From contig NZ_JACJTT010000052.1 in assembly GCF_014698825.1 (NCBI RefSeq), positions 1-33,651 of the forward strand: DNA of 33,651 nucleotides. The letters run 5' to 3'. Positions 22,771-31,042 of the stretch are shown in pieces. Below the pieces are notes generated by a model. That model worked only from the letters and a program-made list of their open reading frames with translations, did no database searches and was not told where the DNA came from. Made by a program: the position numbers and the translations under genes. The first letter of the stretch is position 1; each line of letters opens with the position of its first letter. The DNA is from Richelia sinica FACHB-800. GTDB lineage: Bacteria; Cyanobacteriota; Cyanobacteriia; Cyanobacteriales; Nostocaceae.

Positions 22771-23982
22771 ATGACTGCGATCGCCTCCATACTTAAAACA
22801 CAGCCTCAGCCGTTTCGCTTTCTGCTATATACCGAATGGACAATGTTAGGCTGTTGTGGAGTGATGGCAGCTATCGAGGCTTGGCAACGTCAAAGCTTGC
22901 CTTTACAGCACATTTTTATCCTGGTATCACTGGCTTTGATGGGATGGATGTTGCCACGGGGTAAAACTTGGTTTCGCTATTTGTATACAGCGATGGAAAT
23001 GGGTCTGATATTCTACGGAACCACCTTAGGATATTTACACATTCTGCCGACTCTCTATTTGATTGTCTTAATTCGTAGTTGTTTTTTATTTGAAGCTCCG
23101 GGTCGATGGGTTGTAGCGGGTCTTTCCCTGTTGTTGTATATGGTTCATCAGATTCAATATCTTCAGACCGTCATTCCCTTGATGCTACCAAACGTGGAAC
23201 AACAGAAAATTTGGATGCATCAAACAGCAGAACTATTGATGTTTGGGTTGGGGTTGTTTTTTGTGTCACAGTTAGTTAGTACCCTAATTGCCGAGCGACG
23301 AACACAGGAACAATTATCACTAGCCCATGAACAGTTGCGAGAGTATGCCCTACAAATTGAAGATTTAGCAGCCGTTCAAGAGCGCAATCGCATTGCCAGA
23401 GAGATCCATGATTCAGTGGGACATGCCCTGACGACACTCAATATCCAGTTGCAAACTGCCTTGAAACTGTGGACACATGACCCGTCCGAAGCAAAACCGT
23501 TTTTAGAACAAGCGCAACGACTGGGTAAGGTAGCTATGCAAGAGGTACGGCAATCAGTCCATACCTTAAGGGCAGATGTGGTGGCAGAAGAGCCATTAGA
23601 ACCAGCGATCGCATCTTTGGTCAAAGAGTTTGAGCATAGTACAGGCATTAAAGTTGTAGCCCACATCAGATTGGAAACTATTCTGCCGGCCCAGATGTCA
23701 AAAACTATTTACCGAGTTGTACAAGAGGCCTTTACGAATATCTGTAAACACGCACAAGCTACTTCTGTACAGTTGCAGTTAACCCAAACAAGCGATCGCC
23801 TTCATCTCAGCATTCGGGATAATGGGTGTGGTTTTCAGGCTCAAATCAAATCTAGCGGATTTGGGCTACATGGAATGCAAGAAAGAATTGCAGCGATGCA
23901 AGGCAGTTTTCGAGTGGAGGCAGAGCCACAAGCGGGTTGTTGTATTCTAGTAGAGTTACCGCTACAAGAGGGACTGCAATGA
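22771..23982 (+). CDS. Membrane sensor histidine kinase, NarL-partner (HisKA_3) type, 403 aa
   Basis: The protein senses an unknown signal and phosphorylates the overlapping response regulator. Residues about 18-175 hold several hydrophobic membrane segments (near 20-35, 47-61, 75-103, 113-127, 153-172), with no large extracytoplasmic domain. A short coiled coil (175-205) leads into ERNRIAREIHDSVGH, where His213 is the phospho-acceptor of the HisKA_3 family. The ATPase part shows the N-box around VVQEAFTNICKHA, the G1 box starting at Asp350 (DNGCGF) and the G2 box at about Gly363 (GFGLHGMQERI). The layout resembles DesK/LiaS-type kinases. The ATG follows a HIP1-rich start (ACTGCGATCGCC); no clear Shine-Dalgarno is seen. 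The stop codon overlaps the next start (ATGA), so the two are co-translated. Confidence 0.93.
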   Translation: MTAIASILKTQPQPFRFLLYTEWTMLGCCGVMAAIEAWQRQSLPLQHIFILVSLALMGWMLPRGKTWFRYLYTAMEMGLIFYGTTLGYLHILPTLYLIVLIRSCFLFEAPGRWVVAGLSLLLYMVHQIQYLQTVIPLMLPNVEQQKIWMHQTAELLMFGLGLFFVSQLVSTLIAERRTQEQLSLAHEQLREYALQIEDLAAVQERNRIAREIHDSVGHALTTLNIQLQTALKLWTHDPSEAKPFLEQAQRLGKVAMQEVRQSVHTLRADVVAEEPLEPAIASLVKEFEHSTGIKVVAHIRLETILPAQMSKTIYRVVQEAFTNICKHAQATSVQLQLTQTSDRLHLSIRDNGCGFQAQIKSSGFGLHGMQERIAAMQGSFRVEAEPQAGCCILVELPLQEGLQ

Positions 23983-24629
23983 TTCGTCTGCTGTTAGTGG
24001 ATGATCAGAACCTTATTTGTCAAGGATTAAAAGCGATGCTATCGCTGGAGCCAGATTTAGAAGTTATTGGTACTGCCAATAATGGTGAAGTAGCAATTGC
24101 ACAAGTGGCAGCCTTGCAGCCTGATGTAGTGTTGATGGATGTGCGAATGCCTGTAATGGATGGAAGAGAGGCAACCCGCAGGATTACCCAACAATATCCT
24201 CAAGTGAAAGTCTTGGTGTTGAGTACATTTGATGACGACCAGTATATTGCAGATGCCATGCGGGCAGGTGCCAAGGGATACTTATTGAAAGATATGCCAT
24301 CGGAAGAGTTAGCCCAGGCTATTCGATTTGTGCAATTAGGCTACACACAACTAGCTCCTGGCCTAATGGAGAAACTGATGGCAGGATTTTCAACTACAGC
24401 GATCGCTCCACCGATAGAATCAACCTCACTAGGACAATTAACACCCCGTGAGCAAGAGGTATTGCAATTGGTTGGTCTGGGTTTAACAAATCGCGATATT
24501 GCCCAAAAGCTGTTTATTTCCGAAGGAACGGTGAAAACTCATGTTACCCATCTGCTCAATCGTTTGAATCTGCGAAATAGATCGCAATTAGCAATTTATG
24601 CCCATTCTGCTGCTACACCACCTCACTGA
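23979..24629 (+). CDS. NarL/LuxR-type response regulator, 216 aa
   Basis: A DNA-binding response regulator acting with the kinase just upstream. The start at 23979 overlaps the kinase stop in an ATGA arrangement and has GAGGG a few bases before it; longer in-frame starts inside the kinase lack support and would precede the canonical MIRLLLVDDQ opening. The receiver domain (1-120) has Asp8/Asp9, phospho-acceptor Asp54 in LMDVRMP, Thr83 and Lys104, all the expected residues. The C-terminal LuxR-type helix-turn-helix (about 150-212) has LTPREQEVLQLV, then NRDIAQKLFISEGTVKTHV as recognition helix region. Likely targets are neighbouring promoters, possibly including the RTX and vWA genes, but this is only proximity. 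Confidence 0.95.
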   Translation: MIRLLLVDDQNLICQGLKAMLSLEPDLEVIGTANNGEVAIAQVAALQPDVVLMDVRMPVMDGREATRRITQQYPQVKVLVLSTFDDDQYIADAMRAGAKGYLLKDMPSEELAQAIRFVQLGYTQLAPGLMEKLMAGFSTTAIAPPIESTSLGQLTPREQEVLQLVGLGLTNRDIAQKLFISEGTVKTHVTHLLNRLNLRNRSQLAIYAHSAATPPH

Positions 24630-24815
24630 ATTTGGAGCTTTTGCATAAGTCCTGATTTTGTTTCACGCAGAAGAAAGCAGAAGGTGGGACTTTTGCAAGA
24701 GGTTTATCCTATCCTCTACAGTTACTAAAACTGTAACCGCGTCAAATCTCACAATGCTCAGGACTATTCTAGGTGAGTACCAGAGGGCAAACATTTTGAA
24801 TGTGAGGATTGAGCA
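24630..24815. other. Gap before the vWA gene, filled with repeats
   Basis: Immediately after the regulator is an imperfect 12-bp inverted repeat, TTGCATAAGTCC at 24641-24652 and GGACTTTTGCAA at 24687-24698 (one mismatch), enclosing a purine-rich CGCAGAAGAAAGCAGAAG stretch of a kind common in cyanobacterial intergenic DNA. Copy B of the dispersed repeat fills the remainder up to the ribosome site. A 68-codon frame at 24658-24864 crosses these repeats and is judged spurious. Confidence 0.55.
24700..24808 (+). repeat. Dispersed ~107-bp repeat, copy B (leader of the vWA gene)
   Basis: This copy ends at the GAGGA ribosome site of the vWA gene, so it makes up nearly all of that gene's immediate leader. 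It keeps the GTTAC-N7-GTAAC inverted repeat (24720-24737 region) and the long shared word ending GTGAGTACC seen in copy A at 20864-20970. It may be promoter/operator DNA that was copied to, or from, the RTX intergenic region. Confidence 0.85.
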
Positions 24816-26894
24816 ATGTCTTACCCTATTCCTTCCAAAACCTGGCAGCGCATCAGCACTTTAACACTTCTATTATTACTACCTACACTAGGAATTACGA
24901 TTTTCAATCAGTCTCTGACCAAAGCCGTTCCCACTAATCAAACTACCGCAACCAACTCCATAGCAGTCAATCACCCCAACTATCAAGCACTGCAAGCATT
25001 AGCCAAAAAATATAGTTGCGTTGTCTCAGTGGCTAACTTTGGAATTTCTTCTGTTACACCCACAGAATTTGCTACGGTCTTGAATGCCTGTGCAAATCAA
25101 ATCAATAAGTTAATAGCAACTAACTCTACAACCGTTGCTCAAGCAGACTTACAAACCCTGCAACGTCTACAAACAGAATTTGCCCTAGAAATAGCAAATC
25201 TAAGCCTTCCCCAAAATGAATTAGACATTAAAACTGAGATCGCACCCACTCAATCTAGCAGAGAAAATCGTCAAAATCAGGCTCATCGCATAACTCAACC
25301 ATCAGGTGTAGTCACAACAAAACCTCTGAATTTACCAGCTAGTTCACCTGTCGTCAACGATTTATATCTTGCTCCCCCAATTGCTCAACGTACTGTTGGA
25401 GGTGGTGTCAATCCGATGATTACCCCCGAACCACAAATTGTTGAAAACTTCAACACAGAGAACTACAACCGAATTGATGACAATCCTTTTCGTAAGGTTA
25501 GTCATGACCCTCTCTCCACCTTTTCCATAGATGTAGATACAGCATCCTACAGTAATATTCGACGATTTATCACCCAAGGCCAATTACCACCCAAAGATGC
25601 AGTACGTATAGAAGAATTGATTAACTACTTTACCTACAATTATCCTCAACCAACGGGAAATCAACCTTTCTCTGTCACTACTGAAATTACAGATGCTCCT
25701 TGGAATCCTCAACATCAATTAGTACAGATAGGTTTGCAAGGTAAACGCTTGGCAACTGAAACCTTACCACCTAGTAACCTAGTATTTTTGATTGATGTCT
25801 CCGGTTCAATGGACGAACCAGAAAAATTGCCCTTAGTACAACAATCTTTAAAGTTGTTAGTCAATAAACTACGTCCTGAAGATAAAGTCAGTTTAGTTGT
25901 GTATGCAGGAAATGCTGGTTTAGTCTTACCTACTACTCCTGGTAGTCAGAAAGCCAAGATTATTGCAGCCATTGATCGCTTAACAGCTGGAGGTTCTACT
26001 GCTGGTGGTGAGGGGATTGAACTAGCTTACAAAATTGCTACACAAAACTTGCTTAAATCTGGTAATAACAGAGTCATTTTAGCCACTGATGGAGATTTTA
26101 ATGTTGGCGTTTCCAGTGATGCAGAATTGACTCGATTAATTGAAAAGAAACGCAACCAAGGAATTTTTCTCACAGTTCTGGGATTTGGTACTGGCAATTA
26201 TAAAGATGGCAAAATGGAGCAATTAGCTAATCATGGTAATGGTAATTACGCCTATATTGATACTTTATTAGAAGCAAAAAAGGTATTAGTTAATGATATT
26301 CGGGGCACTCTATTTACTATTGCCAAGGATGTAAAAATTCAGGTGGAATTTAATCCTGCCCAAGTCCAAGCTTACCGTTTAATTGGCTATGAAAATCGTC
26401 TCTTGCAAAATCAAGATTTTAATGATGATCAAAAAGATGCAGGGGAAATTGGGGCTGGTCATTCTGTAACGGCATTATATGAAATTATTCCTCCTGGAAT
26501 TAAGAGTGATGTAAAAATTCCAGAAGTAGACCAGTTAAGATATCAACGTCAATCTGCAATTAAATCGGATGTGGGAAATGATGAGATCATGTTGGTAAAA
26601 TTACGTTATAAATTACCGCAAAATAGCGATAGTCAATTAATTACCAGCACGATTAAAAATAGCGACTTTCAGACGACTCAAATTCCTTCCGATAATTTGA
26701 GATTTGCTGCTGCTGTGGCAACCTTTGGGATGTTACTGCGTGATTCGGAATACAAGGGGAATGGTAACTATGATTTGGTTATGAAATTAGCGACTCAAGG
26801 AAAGGGGAAAGACCAGGAAGGTTATCGGGGTGAGTTTATTCGCTTGGTAGAGCAATCAAGAACATTGATGGCAAGAAAGTCACGAAATCCGTAA
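24816..26894 (+). CDS. YfbK-like von Willebrand factor A protein with porin-type N-terminal linker, 692 aa
   Basis: The ATG at 24816 has GAGGA 7 bases upstream. Residues 1-37 look like a signal peptide (basic start, leucine-rich core TLTLLLLLPTLGI). Residues about 53-130 resemble the degenerate SLH-linked segment before cyanobacterial porins: NYQALQALAKKYSCV, TPTEFATVLNACANQINKLI, then DLQTLQRLQTEFALEIANL. A Gln/Thr/Pro-rich linker follows. Residues about 215-310 match the YfbK-type vWF_A N-terminal domain (NPFRKVSHDPLSTFSIDVD). The vWA domain (about 320-490) has an intact MIDAS motif DVSGSM from Asp327, with Thr in the GGSTAGG loop and the Asp of ATDGD. The C-terminal part (about 505-690) fits the YfbK C-terminal domain (DUF3520). 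Probably exported, anchored at the outer surface or periplasm, and metal-dependent in protein binding. The native partner is unknown. Confidence 0.92.
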   Translation: MSYPIPSKTWQRISTLTLLLLLPTLGITIFNQSLTKAVPTNQTTATNSIAVNHPNYQALQALAKKYSCVVSVANFGISSVTPTEFATVLNACANQINKLIATNSTTVAQADLQTLQRLQTEFALEIANLSLPQNELDIKTEIAPTQSSRENRQNQAHRITQPSGVVTTKPLNLPASSPVVNDLYLAPPIAQRTVGGGVNPMITPEPQIVENFNTENYNRIDDNPFRKVSHDPLSTFSIDVDTASYSNIRRFITQGQLPPKDAVRIEELINYFTYNYPQPTGNQPFSVTTEITDAPWNPQHQLVQIGLQGKRLATETLPPSNLVFLIDVSGSMDEPEKLPLVQQSLKLLVNKLRPEDKVSLVVYAGNAGLVLPTTPGSQKAKIIAAIDRLTAGGSTAGGEGIELAYKIATQNLLKSGNNRVILATDGDFNVGVSSDAELTRLIEKKRNQGIFLTVLGFGTGNYKDGKMEQLANHGNGNYAYIDTLLEAKKVLVNDIRGTLFTIAKDVKIQVEFNPAQVQAYRLIGYENRLLQNQDFNDDQKDAGEIGAGHSVTALYEIIPPGIKSDVKIPEVDQLRYQRQSAIKSDVGNDEIMLVKLRYKLPQNSDSQLITSTIKNSDFQTTQIPSDNLRFAAAVATFGMLLRDSEYKGNGNYDLVMKLATQGKGKDQEGYRGEFIRLVEQSRTLMARKSRNP

Positions 26895-27011
26895 TTAAGC
26901 GATATCACTCAAGCTTGTATAGCAGGTGACAGATAAGCCAGCGCGGTCTTGGGGGTTTCACCTTCTGCCTCCTGTCTCCTGCCTCTTAATGAATAACTGT
27001 TTCCGCAAACC
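26895..27011. other. Short convergent gap with CTCCTGCCT-type repeat
   Basis: The gap between convergent vWA and purB genes contains TGCCTCCTGTCTCCTGCC (near 26967-26985), a short tandem-like pyrimidine repeat of the sort scattered through filamentous cyanobacterial genomes. No clean terminator hairpin with a T-run is visible. Confidence 0.45.
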
Positions 27012-28307
27012 CTAAATGCCAAGTCGTTGATAAACTTGTTCCAAATGCCGAAGATGGAATTGGGGGTCAAAACAAGCTTCTATTTCTGCTGGTGTCAAGT
27101 TTTGAGTTACACGGGTATCTTGGCTAATGAGGTCACGGAAGTTGCCTTCTGGTTTGTTCCAAGCAGTGTGGGCACTTTGTTGAACTATGGCATAAGCTTC
27201 TTCCCGATTGAGTCCTTTTTCGACTAATGCCAGTAATACTCTTTGGCTGAAAACGACACCACCATAGCAGTTGAGGTTGCGTTCCATGTTTTCGGGATAA
27301 ACCAACAAGTTTTGTACTAAGTCGGTTATTTCCACGAGCATGAAGTGAGTTAAAATACACGCATCTGGTAAGATGACCCGTTCTACGGAACTGTGAGAAA
27401 TATCCCGTTCATGCCACAAGGCAATGTCTTCCAAAGCTGCACCCGCATGGCTTCTAACTAATCTGGCCATACCTGTGAGACGTTCGGAGCGGATAGGGTT
27501 ACGCTTGTGAGGCATGGCACTAGAGCCTTTTTGCCCTTTAGCGAAGAATTCCTCTACTTCCAAGACATCTGTTTTTTGCAGGTTGCGAATTTCAACAGCG
27601 TAGCGTTCAATGGATGCAGCTAGTAATGCTAACTGTTGGACAAAATCAGCATGGATGTCCCGTGAAACCACCTGAGTAGAGGCCGTATCAGGCTTAAGTC
27701 CCAGTTTTTCACAGGTTAAAGCTTCTACTCTTGGTTCAATGTTGGCATAGGTTCCCACCGCACCGGAAATTTTACCTACAGCAATGGTTCCCCGCAAAAT
27801 TCGTAGCCGTTCTTGGTGTCGCAATGCTTCAGCTAACCACCCAGCTAATTTAAAACCAAAGGTAATGGGTTCGGCGTGAATACCATGCGATCGCCCAATC
27901 ATCACTGTATCACGGTGAGCTTTGGCTTTTTGGCGAATGGCCTCTATTAGGTCTTGCAGCCGTGCTAACAATACATCCAAACTGGCAACTAATTGTAGTG
28001 CCAAGGCTGTATCTAGGACATCAGAACTGGTTAACCCCAGGTGAATATATCTTCCTGCACTACCAACATATTCATTGACGTTGGTCAAAAAGGCAATCAT
28101 ATCATGGCGGACTTCAGCCTCTATTTCTAGCACCCGCTTTGGGTCAAAGTTCGCCTTTGCTTTAATTTCTGCCACCGCTTCCGAGGGAATGTAGCCTAAT
28201 TCAGCCTGTGCTTCACAAACAGCAATTTCTACTTGCAGCCAGGTTTTTAGCTTATAGGCTTCACTCCACAGATTGCCCATTTCGGGCAAAGTATAACGCT
28301 CAATCAC
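27012..28307 (-). CDS. purB: Adenylosuccinate lyase
   Basis: Cytosolic enzyme of purine synthesis: cleaves SAICAR to AICAR plus fumarate, and adenylosuccinate to AMP plus fumarate. At 431 residues it has the normal bacterial length. The start MIERYTLPEMGNLW is standard for the family. Family marks seen: TSSDVLDT (about 92-100), the RSHGIHAEPITFG segment with the catalytic-type His near 140, and the superfamily signature GSSAMPHKRNP (about 262-272) carrying the catalytic Ser loop. It is convergent with the vWA gene and divergent from the downstream histidine kinase, so it is probably monocistronic. Nothing unusual is seen. Confidence 0.97.
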   Translation of the reverse strand: MIERYTLPEMGNLWSEAYKLKTWLQVEIAVCEAQAELGYIPSEAVAEIKAKANFDPKRVLEIEAEVRHDMIAFLTNVNEYVGSAGRYIHLGLTSSDVLDTALALQLVASLDVLLARLQDLIEAIRQKAKAHRDTVMIGRSHGIHAEPITFGFKLAGWLAEALRHQERLRILRGTIAVGKISGAVGTYANIEPRVEALTCEKLGLKPDTASTQVVSRDIHADFVQQLALLAASIERYAVEIRNLQKTDVLEVEEFFAKGQKGSSAMPHKRNPIRSERLTGMARLVRSHAGAALEDIALWHERDISHSSVERVILPDACILTHFMLVEITDLVQNLLVYPENMERNLNCYGGVVFSQRVLLALVEKGLNREEAYAIVQQSAHTAWNKPEGNFRDLISQDTRVTQNLTPAEIEACFDPQFHLRHLEQVYQRLGI

Positions 28308-28466
28308 ATTCGGGCATATAATACAACCGTCATATTTTACAGTTTTTCCTGCCCCTGAAGTTGCTGTCCTTAACTTGTAGTTAAAGGGGGGGTGTTAGTA
28401 TTTGGTTGCGATCGCACTACTAATACTAAATTTTTGGGTTTGCTAGTGGTATTTCGTCAGCTGATT

Positions 28467-30086
28467 ATGACTGAAACCATTGCTATCACATTGTTTTGGA
28501 CAGGCGATCGCAAAATTTCCGGTTTCCATGATCTCAGTTCTGCCATCACACCTCAATTTATATCTTGCATGGCCACTTTATTTGATGATTTGCCACTAGA
28601 CTTTGGGAATAATAGCTTGGGCGGTGATAATATCCCTCATGGTATTGCTACTAACCATACATTGCCATTACAGGTCAAGGATAAACAAATGCTGGCTGTG
28701 CATAGCATGGACAATGCTGATGAGTTAAACCTAAAACTAGAGTCTACTTTGCAAGAACTACCTGTTTGGAATGTTCAAATCGAGTTAGATCGTCCTGGTC
28801 ATGAATTAGGGAAAATCTTTGAACAACAACCATTGTTACCTGGCATCATCTTAACGAAAAATGAGCAATATGTAGGGATGATTTCGCGATCGCTATTTTT
28901 TGAGCAAATGAGTCGTCCCTATGGTTTGGGATTGTTTGGTGGTCGTCCAGTTGAATATCTTTACAATTTCCTGCACCCAGAAGAATTTATCATTAAAGCC
29001 GATACATCCATTGTCGCAGCCACTCAATTAGCCTTGACTCGTTCACCTCAACAAGTCTATGAGCCGATTTTAGTCCATACCCAACCTTGGCAGTATGGAT
29101 TGCTAGATTTTCATCAATTACTCTTAGCTAATTCCCAAATTCATGTTTTAACTTTAAATCGGCTCCAAAAAGAAAAAGAGAAGGTGAAAATAGCTAGAGC
29201 CGGATATCGTGACCTGCAAGAAAATTATAGTCGTCTTGTCCAAAATGAGAAAATGATTGCCTTAGGACACTTAGTCGCTGGCATTGCTCACGAAATCAAT
29301 AATCCTATTAATTTTATCTATGGCAACCTCAATTATGCCCGTGAATATGTAGATAATTTACTATATTTTTTGGAACGCTATCAAAATAATCAACCCTATG
29401 CCGAAGTTGCTGACTTAGCTCAAGCGCAAGGAATAGAAATTGAATTTATTATGGATGATTTGCCCAAATTAATCGCTTCTATGAGAGTTGGGGCAACTCG
29501 CATCAAAGAAATTGTTTTATCACTTCGCAATTTTTCCCGACTAGATGAAGCAGAAATAAAAGCTGTTGATATTCATGAAGGGATTGATAATACCCTAATT
29601 ATTCTCCAAAATCAACTGAAACCTAAACCTAATCGTCCAGAAATTCAGGTGATTAGAGAATATACCAATTTACCGAAAGTAGAATGTCATGCCGGGCAAT
29701 TAAATCAAGTTTTTATGAATATTATTGCCAACGCTATTGATGCTTTATCGGAACAATATGAATTATCAGATGCTCTTCAAGAAATACCCAAGGAATTCCA
29801 TTCTAATCTGATGATTTGGATTCGGACAGAATTAACAGATGATGAACATGTAGTAATTCGTATTACTGATAATGGCCCTGGTATTCCAGAAAATATTCAA
29901 CAACGATTATTTGACCCATTTTTCACCACTAAAACCGTTGGTAAAGGTACAGGATTGGGACTATCCATTAGTTATCAAATTATTGTCGAAAAACATGGTG
30001 GTCAACTATCCTGCATCTCGAAACCAGGACAAGGTGCAGAATTTATTATTAGAATTCCTCTATTTTCTGAACTCAAAAATTGCTAA
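28467..30086 (+). CDS. Soluble histidine kinase with CBS-like N-terminal sensor region, about 540 aa
   Basis: A cytoplasmic two-component kinase with no adjacent regulator. The start is uncertain: the frame is open from a GTG at 28392, the ATG at 28467 (MTETIAITLF) is my choice, and an ATG at 28566 (MATLFDDLPL) is possible; none has a clear ribosome site. Residues about 100-225 (PLLPGIILTKNEQYVGMISR ... YEPILVHTQPWQYGLLDF) look like a pair of CBS-type modules found before cyanobacterial kinases and phosphatases. A coiled coil (230-262) leads to GHLVAGIAHEINNP with phospho-acceptor His275. The ATPase domain has an N-box (NQVFMNIIANAIDAL), G1 (DNGPGIP), an F-box (FDPFFTTK) and G2 (GKGTGLGLSISYQII). 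No membrane segments are visible. It ends SELKNC. The signal is unknown. Confidence 0.88.
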   Translation: MTETIAITLFWTGDRKISGFHDLSSAITPQFISCMATLFDDLPLDFGNNSLGGDNIPHGIATNHTLPLQVKDKQMLAVHSMDNADELNLKLESTLQELPVWNVQIELDRPGHELGKIFEQQPLLPGIILTKNEQYVGMISRSLFFEQMSRPYGLGLFGGRPVEYLYNFLHPEEFIIKADTSIVAATQLALTRSPQQVYEPILVHTQPWQYGLLDFHQLLLANSQIHVLTLNRLQKEKEKVKIARAGYRDLQENYSRLVQNEKMIALGHLVAGIAHEINNPINFIYGNLNYAREYVDNLLYFLERYQNNQPYAEVADLAQAQGIEIEFIMDDLPKLIASMRVGATRIKEIVLSLRNFSRLDEAEIKAVDIHEGIDNTLIILQNQLKPKPNRPEIQVIREYTNLPKVECHAGQLNQVFMNIIANAIDALSEQYELSDALQEIPKEFHSNLMIWIRTELTDDEHVVIRITDNGPGIPENIQQRLFDPFFTTKTVGKGTGLGLSISYQIIVEKHGGQLSCISKPGQGAEFIIRIPLFSELKNC

Positions 30087-30375
30087 TACCAATTTTATGT
30101 AAGGCTGCACAGAATCTGGAAATTCATTGATTGTCATAGATTATCTGTGTTTATTTGCGTTTATCTGCGTTCCATTAATTAAATAGACATCTGGTGAAAA
30201 TGAATGTAGAGACGTTCCGTCGGAACGTCTCTACAAGGGTTTCAAACCACGCATATTTATTTAATTACTACCAGATGTTCATTGTGTTTATTTACACCTA
30301 TTTACTTACGAACTCTATATAGCAATATGCAGAAAATGGTAGCTATCTGCATATCTGAAACTATTTTCTGTGCCA
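30087..30375. other. Gap with repeats between kinase and DUF1802 gene
   Basis: No gene. It holds a GTTTATTTGCGTTTATCTGCGTT stretch type of cyanobacterial repeat (near 30146-30172) and the MITE-like element at 30187-30278. Both flanking genes end here (convergent), so the hairpins could help stop transcription, but no T-run follows them. Confidence 0.5.
30187..30278. mobile_element. MITE-like element with internal palindrome
   Basis: A 92-bp unit bounded by the inverted repeat ACATCTGGT (30187-30195) and ACCAGATGT (30270-30278). Inside is a perfect palindrome, GTAGAGACGTTCCG with its complement around a single central T (30206-30234). Palindromes beginning GTAGAGACGTT are widespread in Nostocales genomes. 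The left end (AGACATCT then AAAA and GAATG) resembles the left end of the insertion sequence at 33498, so it could be a non-autonomous derivative. Confidence 0.55.
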
Positions 30376-30966
30376 CTATACACATAACTTATCACCAATC
30401 AACCCACGAATGGACTTGACCAATTCACCGTATTTACCATTCGATAAAACAGGTTCTGAATTGGTGATGTCTATAGGTTGTTGAAGGTCAATCCATGATT
30501 TACAACCACCGTATATAGGTAAATAGGGAATTTCTTGTGCAGCAGCTAACCTATGAACCCGCAATAAGAGAATATATAAAGGCTGACGTGGCTTCCATTT
30601 TAAGCGATCGCTAATAAAATACTCATTCCAAATATGGAAAGGCAATATATCACTAACAATAGATTCATCCACCACAGGCAAAATATCTGTAATATCTGCC
30701 CAACTACTGATGGGAACTGTTTCAGGATGCCAACCGGAAGTCACTGGATGAACTAGATGACTATACTCAGTTTTGAGCAAGAAACTTTGTTGATGTTCAT
30801 AGGTCGGGTAGAGTAGAACCCTATCATGGGCAACTTGGAAGCGTCCCCCTTGTTCATGAATCCCCCCTTTACGCAATAGCATAATTGTTTTGCCGCTTTC
30901 CAAAGCATTAACGGCAACAGCCCATTCTTTGAGGGCATGAAAAGTGGTAGTCAATTCCATGAGCAT
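30376..30966 (-). CDS. DUF1802 family protein, about 196 aa
   Basis: Conserved protein of unknown function, common in cyanobacteria. Family marks are the N-terminal ALKEWAVAVNALESGKTIML and LLRKGGIHEQGGRF segments, followed by VLLYPTYEHQ. The complete length (194-196 residues) is normal. Two ATGs two codons apart (30966 and 30960) are equally possible; neither has a strong ribosome site. No signal peptide or membrane segment is seen. It is divergent from the aldo/keto reductase with 76 bp between them. Confidence 0.88.
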   Translation of the reverse strand: MLMELTTTFHALKEWAVAVNALESGKTIMLLRKGGIHEQGGRFQVAHDRVLLYPTYEHQQSFLLKTEYSHLVHPVTSGWHPETVPISSWADITDILPVVDESIVSDILPFHIWNEYFISDRLKWKPRQPLYILLLRVHRLAAAQEIPYLPIYGGCKSWIDLQQPIDITNSEPVLSNGKYGELVKSIRGLIGDKLCV

Positions 30967-31042
30967 CTACTGTAACTCAGATTTAATTTTGCTTACAAAC
31001 CGTTAAATTATCAAACAAAACACAACATACTTTCAGGAAAAT

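Noticed and set aside
24658-24864. A 68-codon plus-strand frame before the vWA gene
   Set aside because: It crosses repeats and the true start of the vWA gene in another frame, and has no domain or ribosome site.
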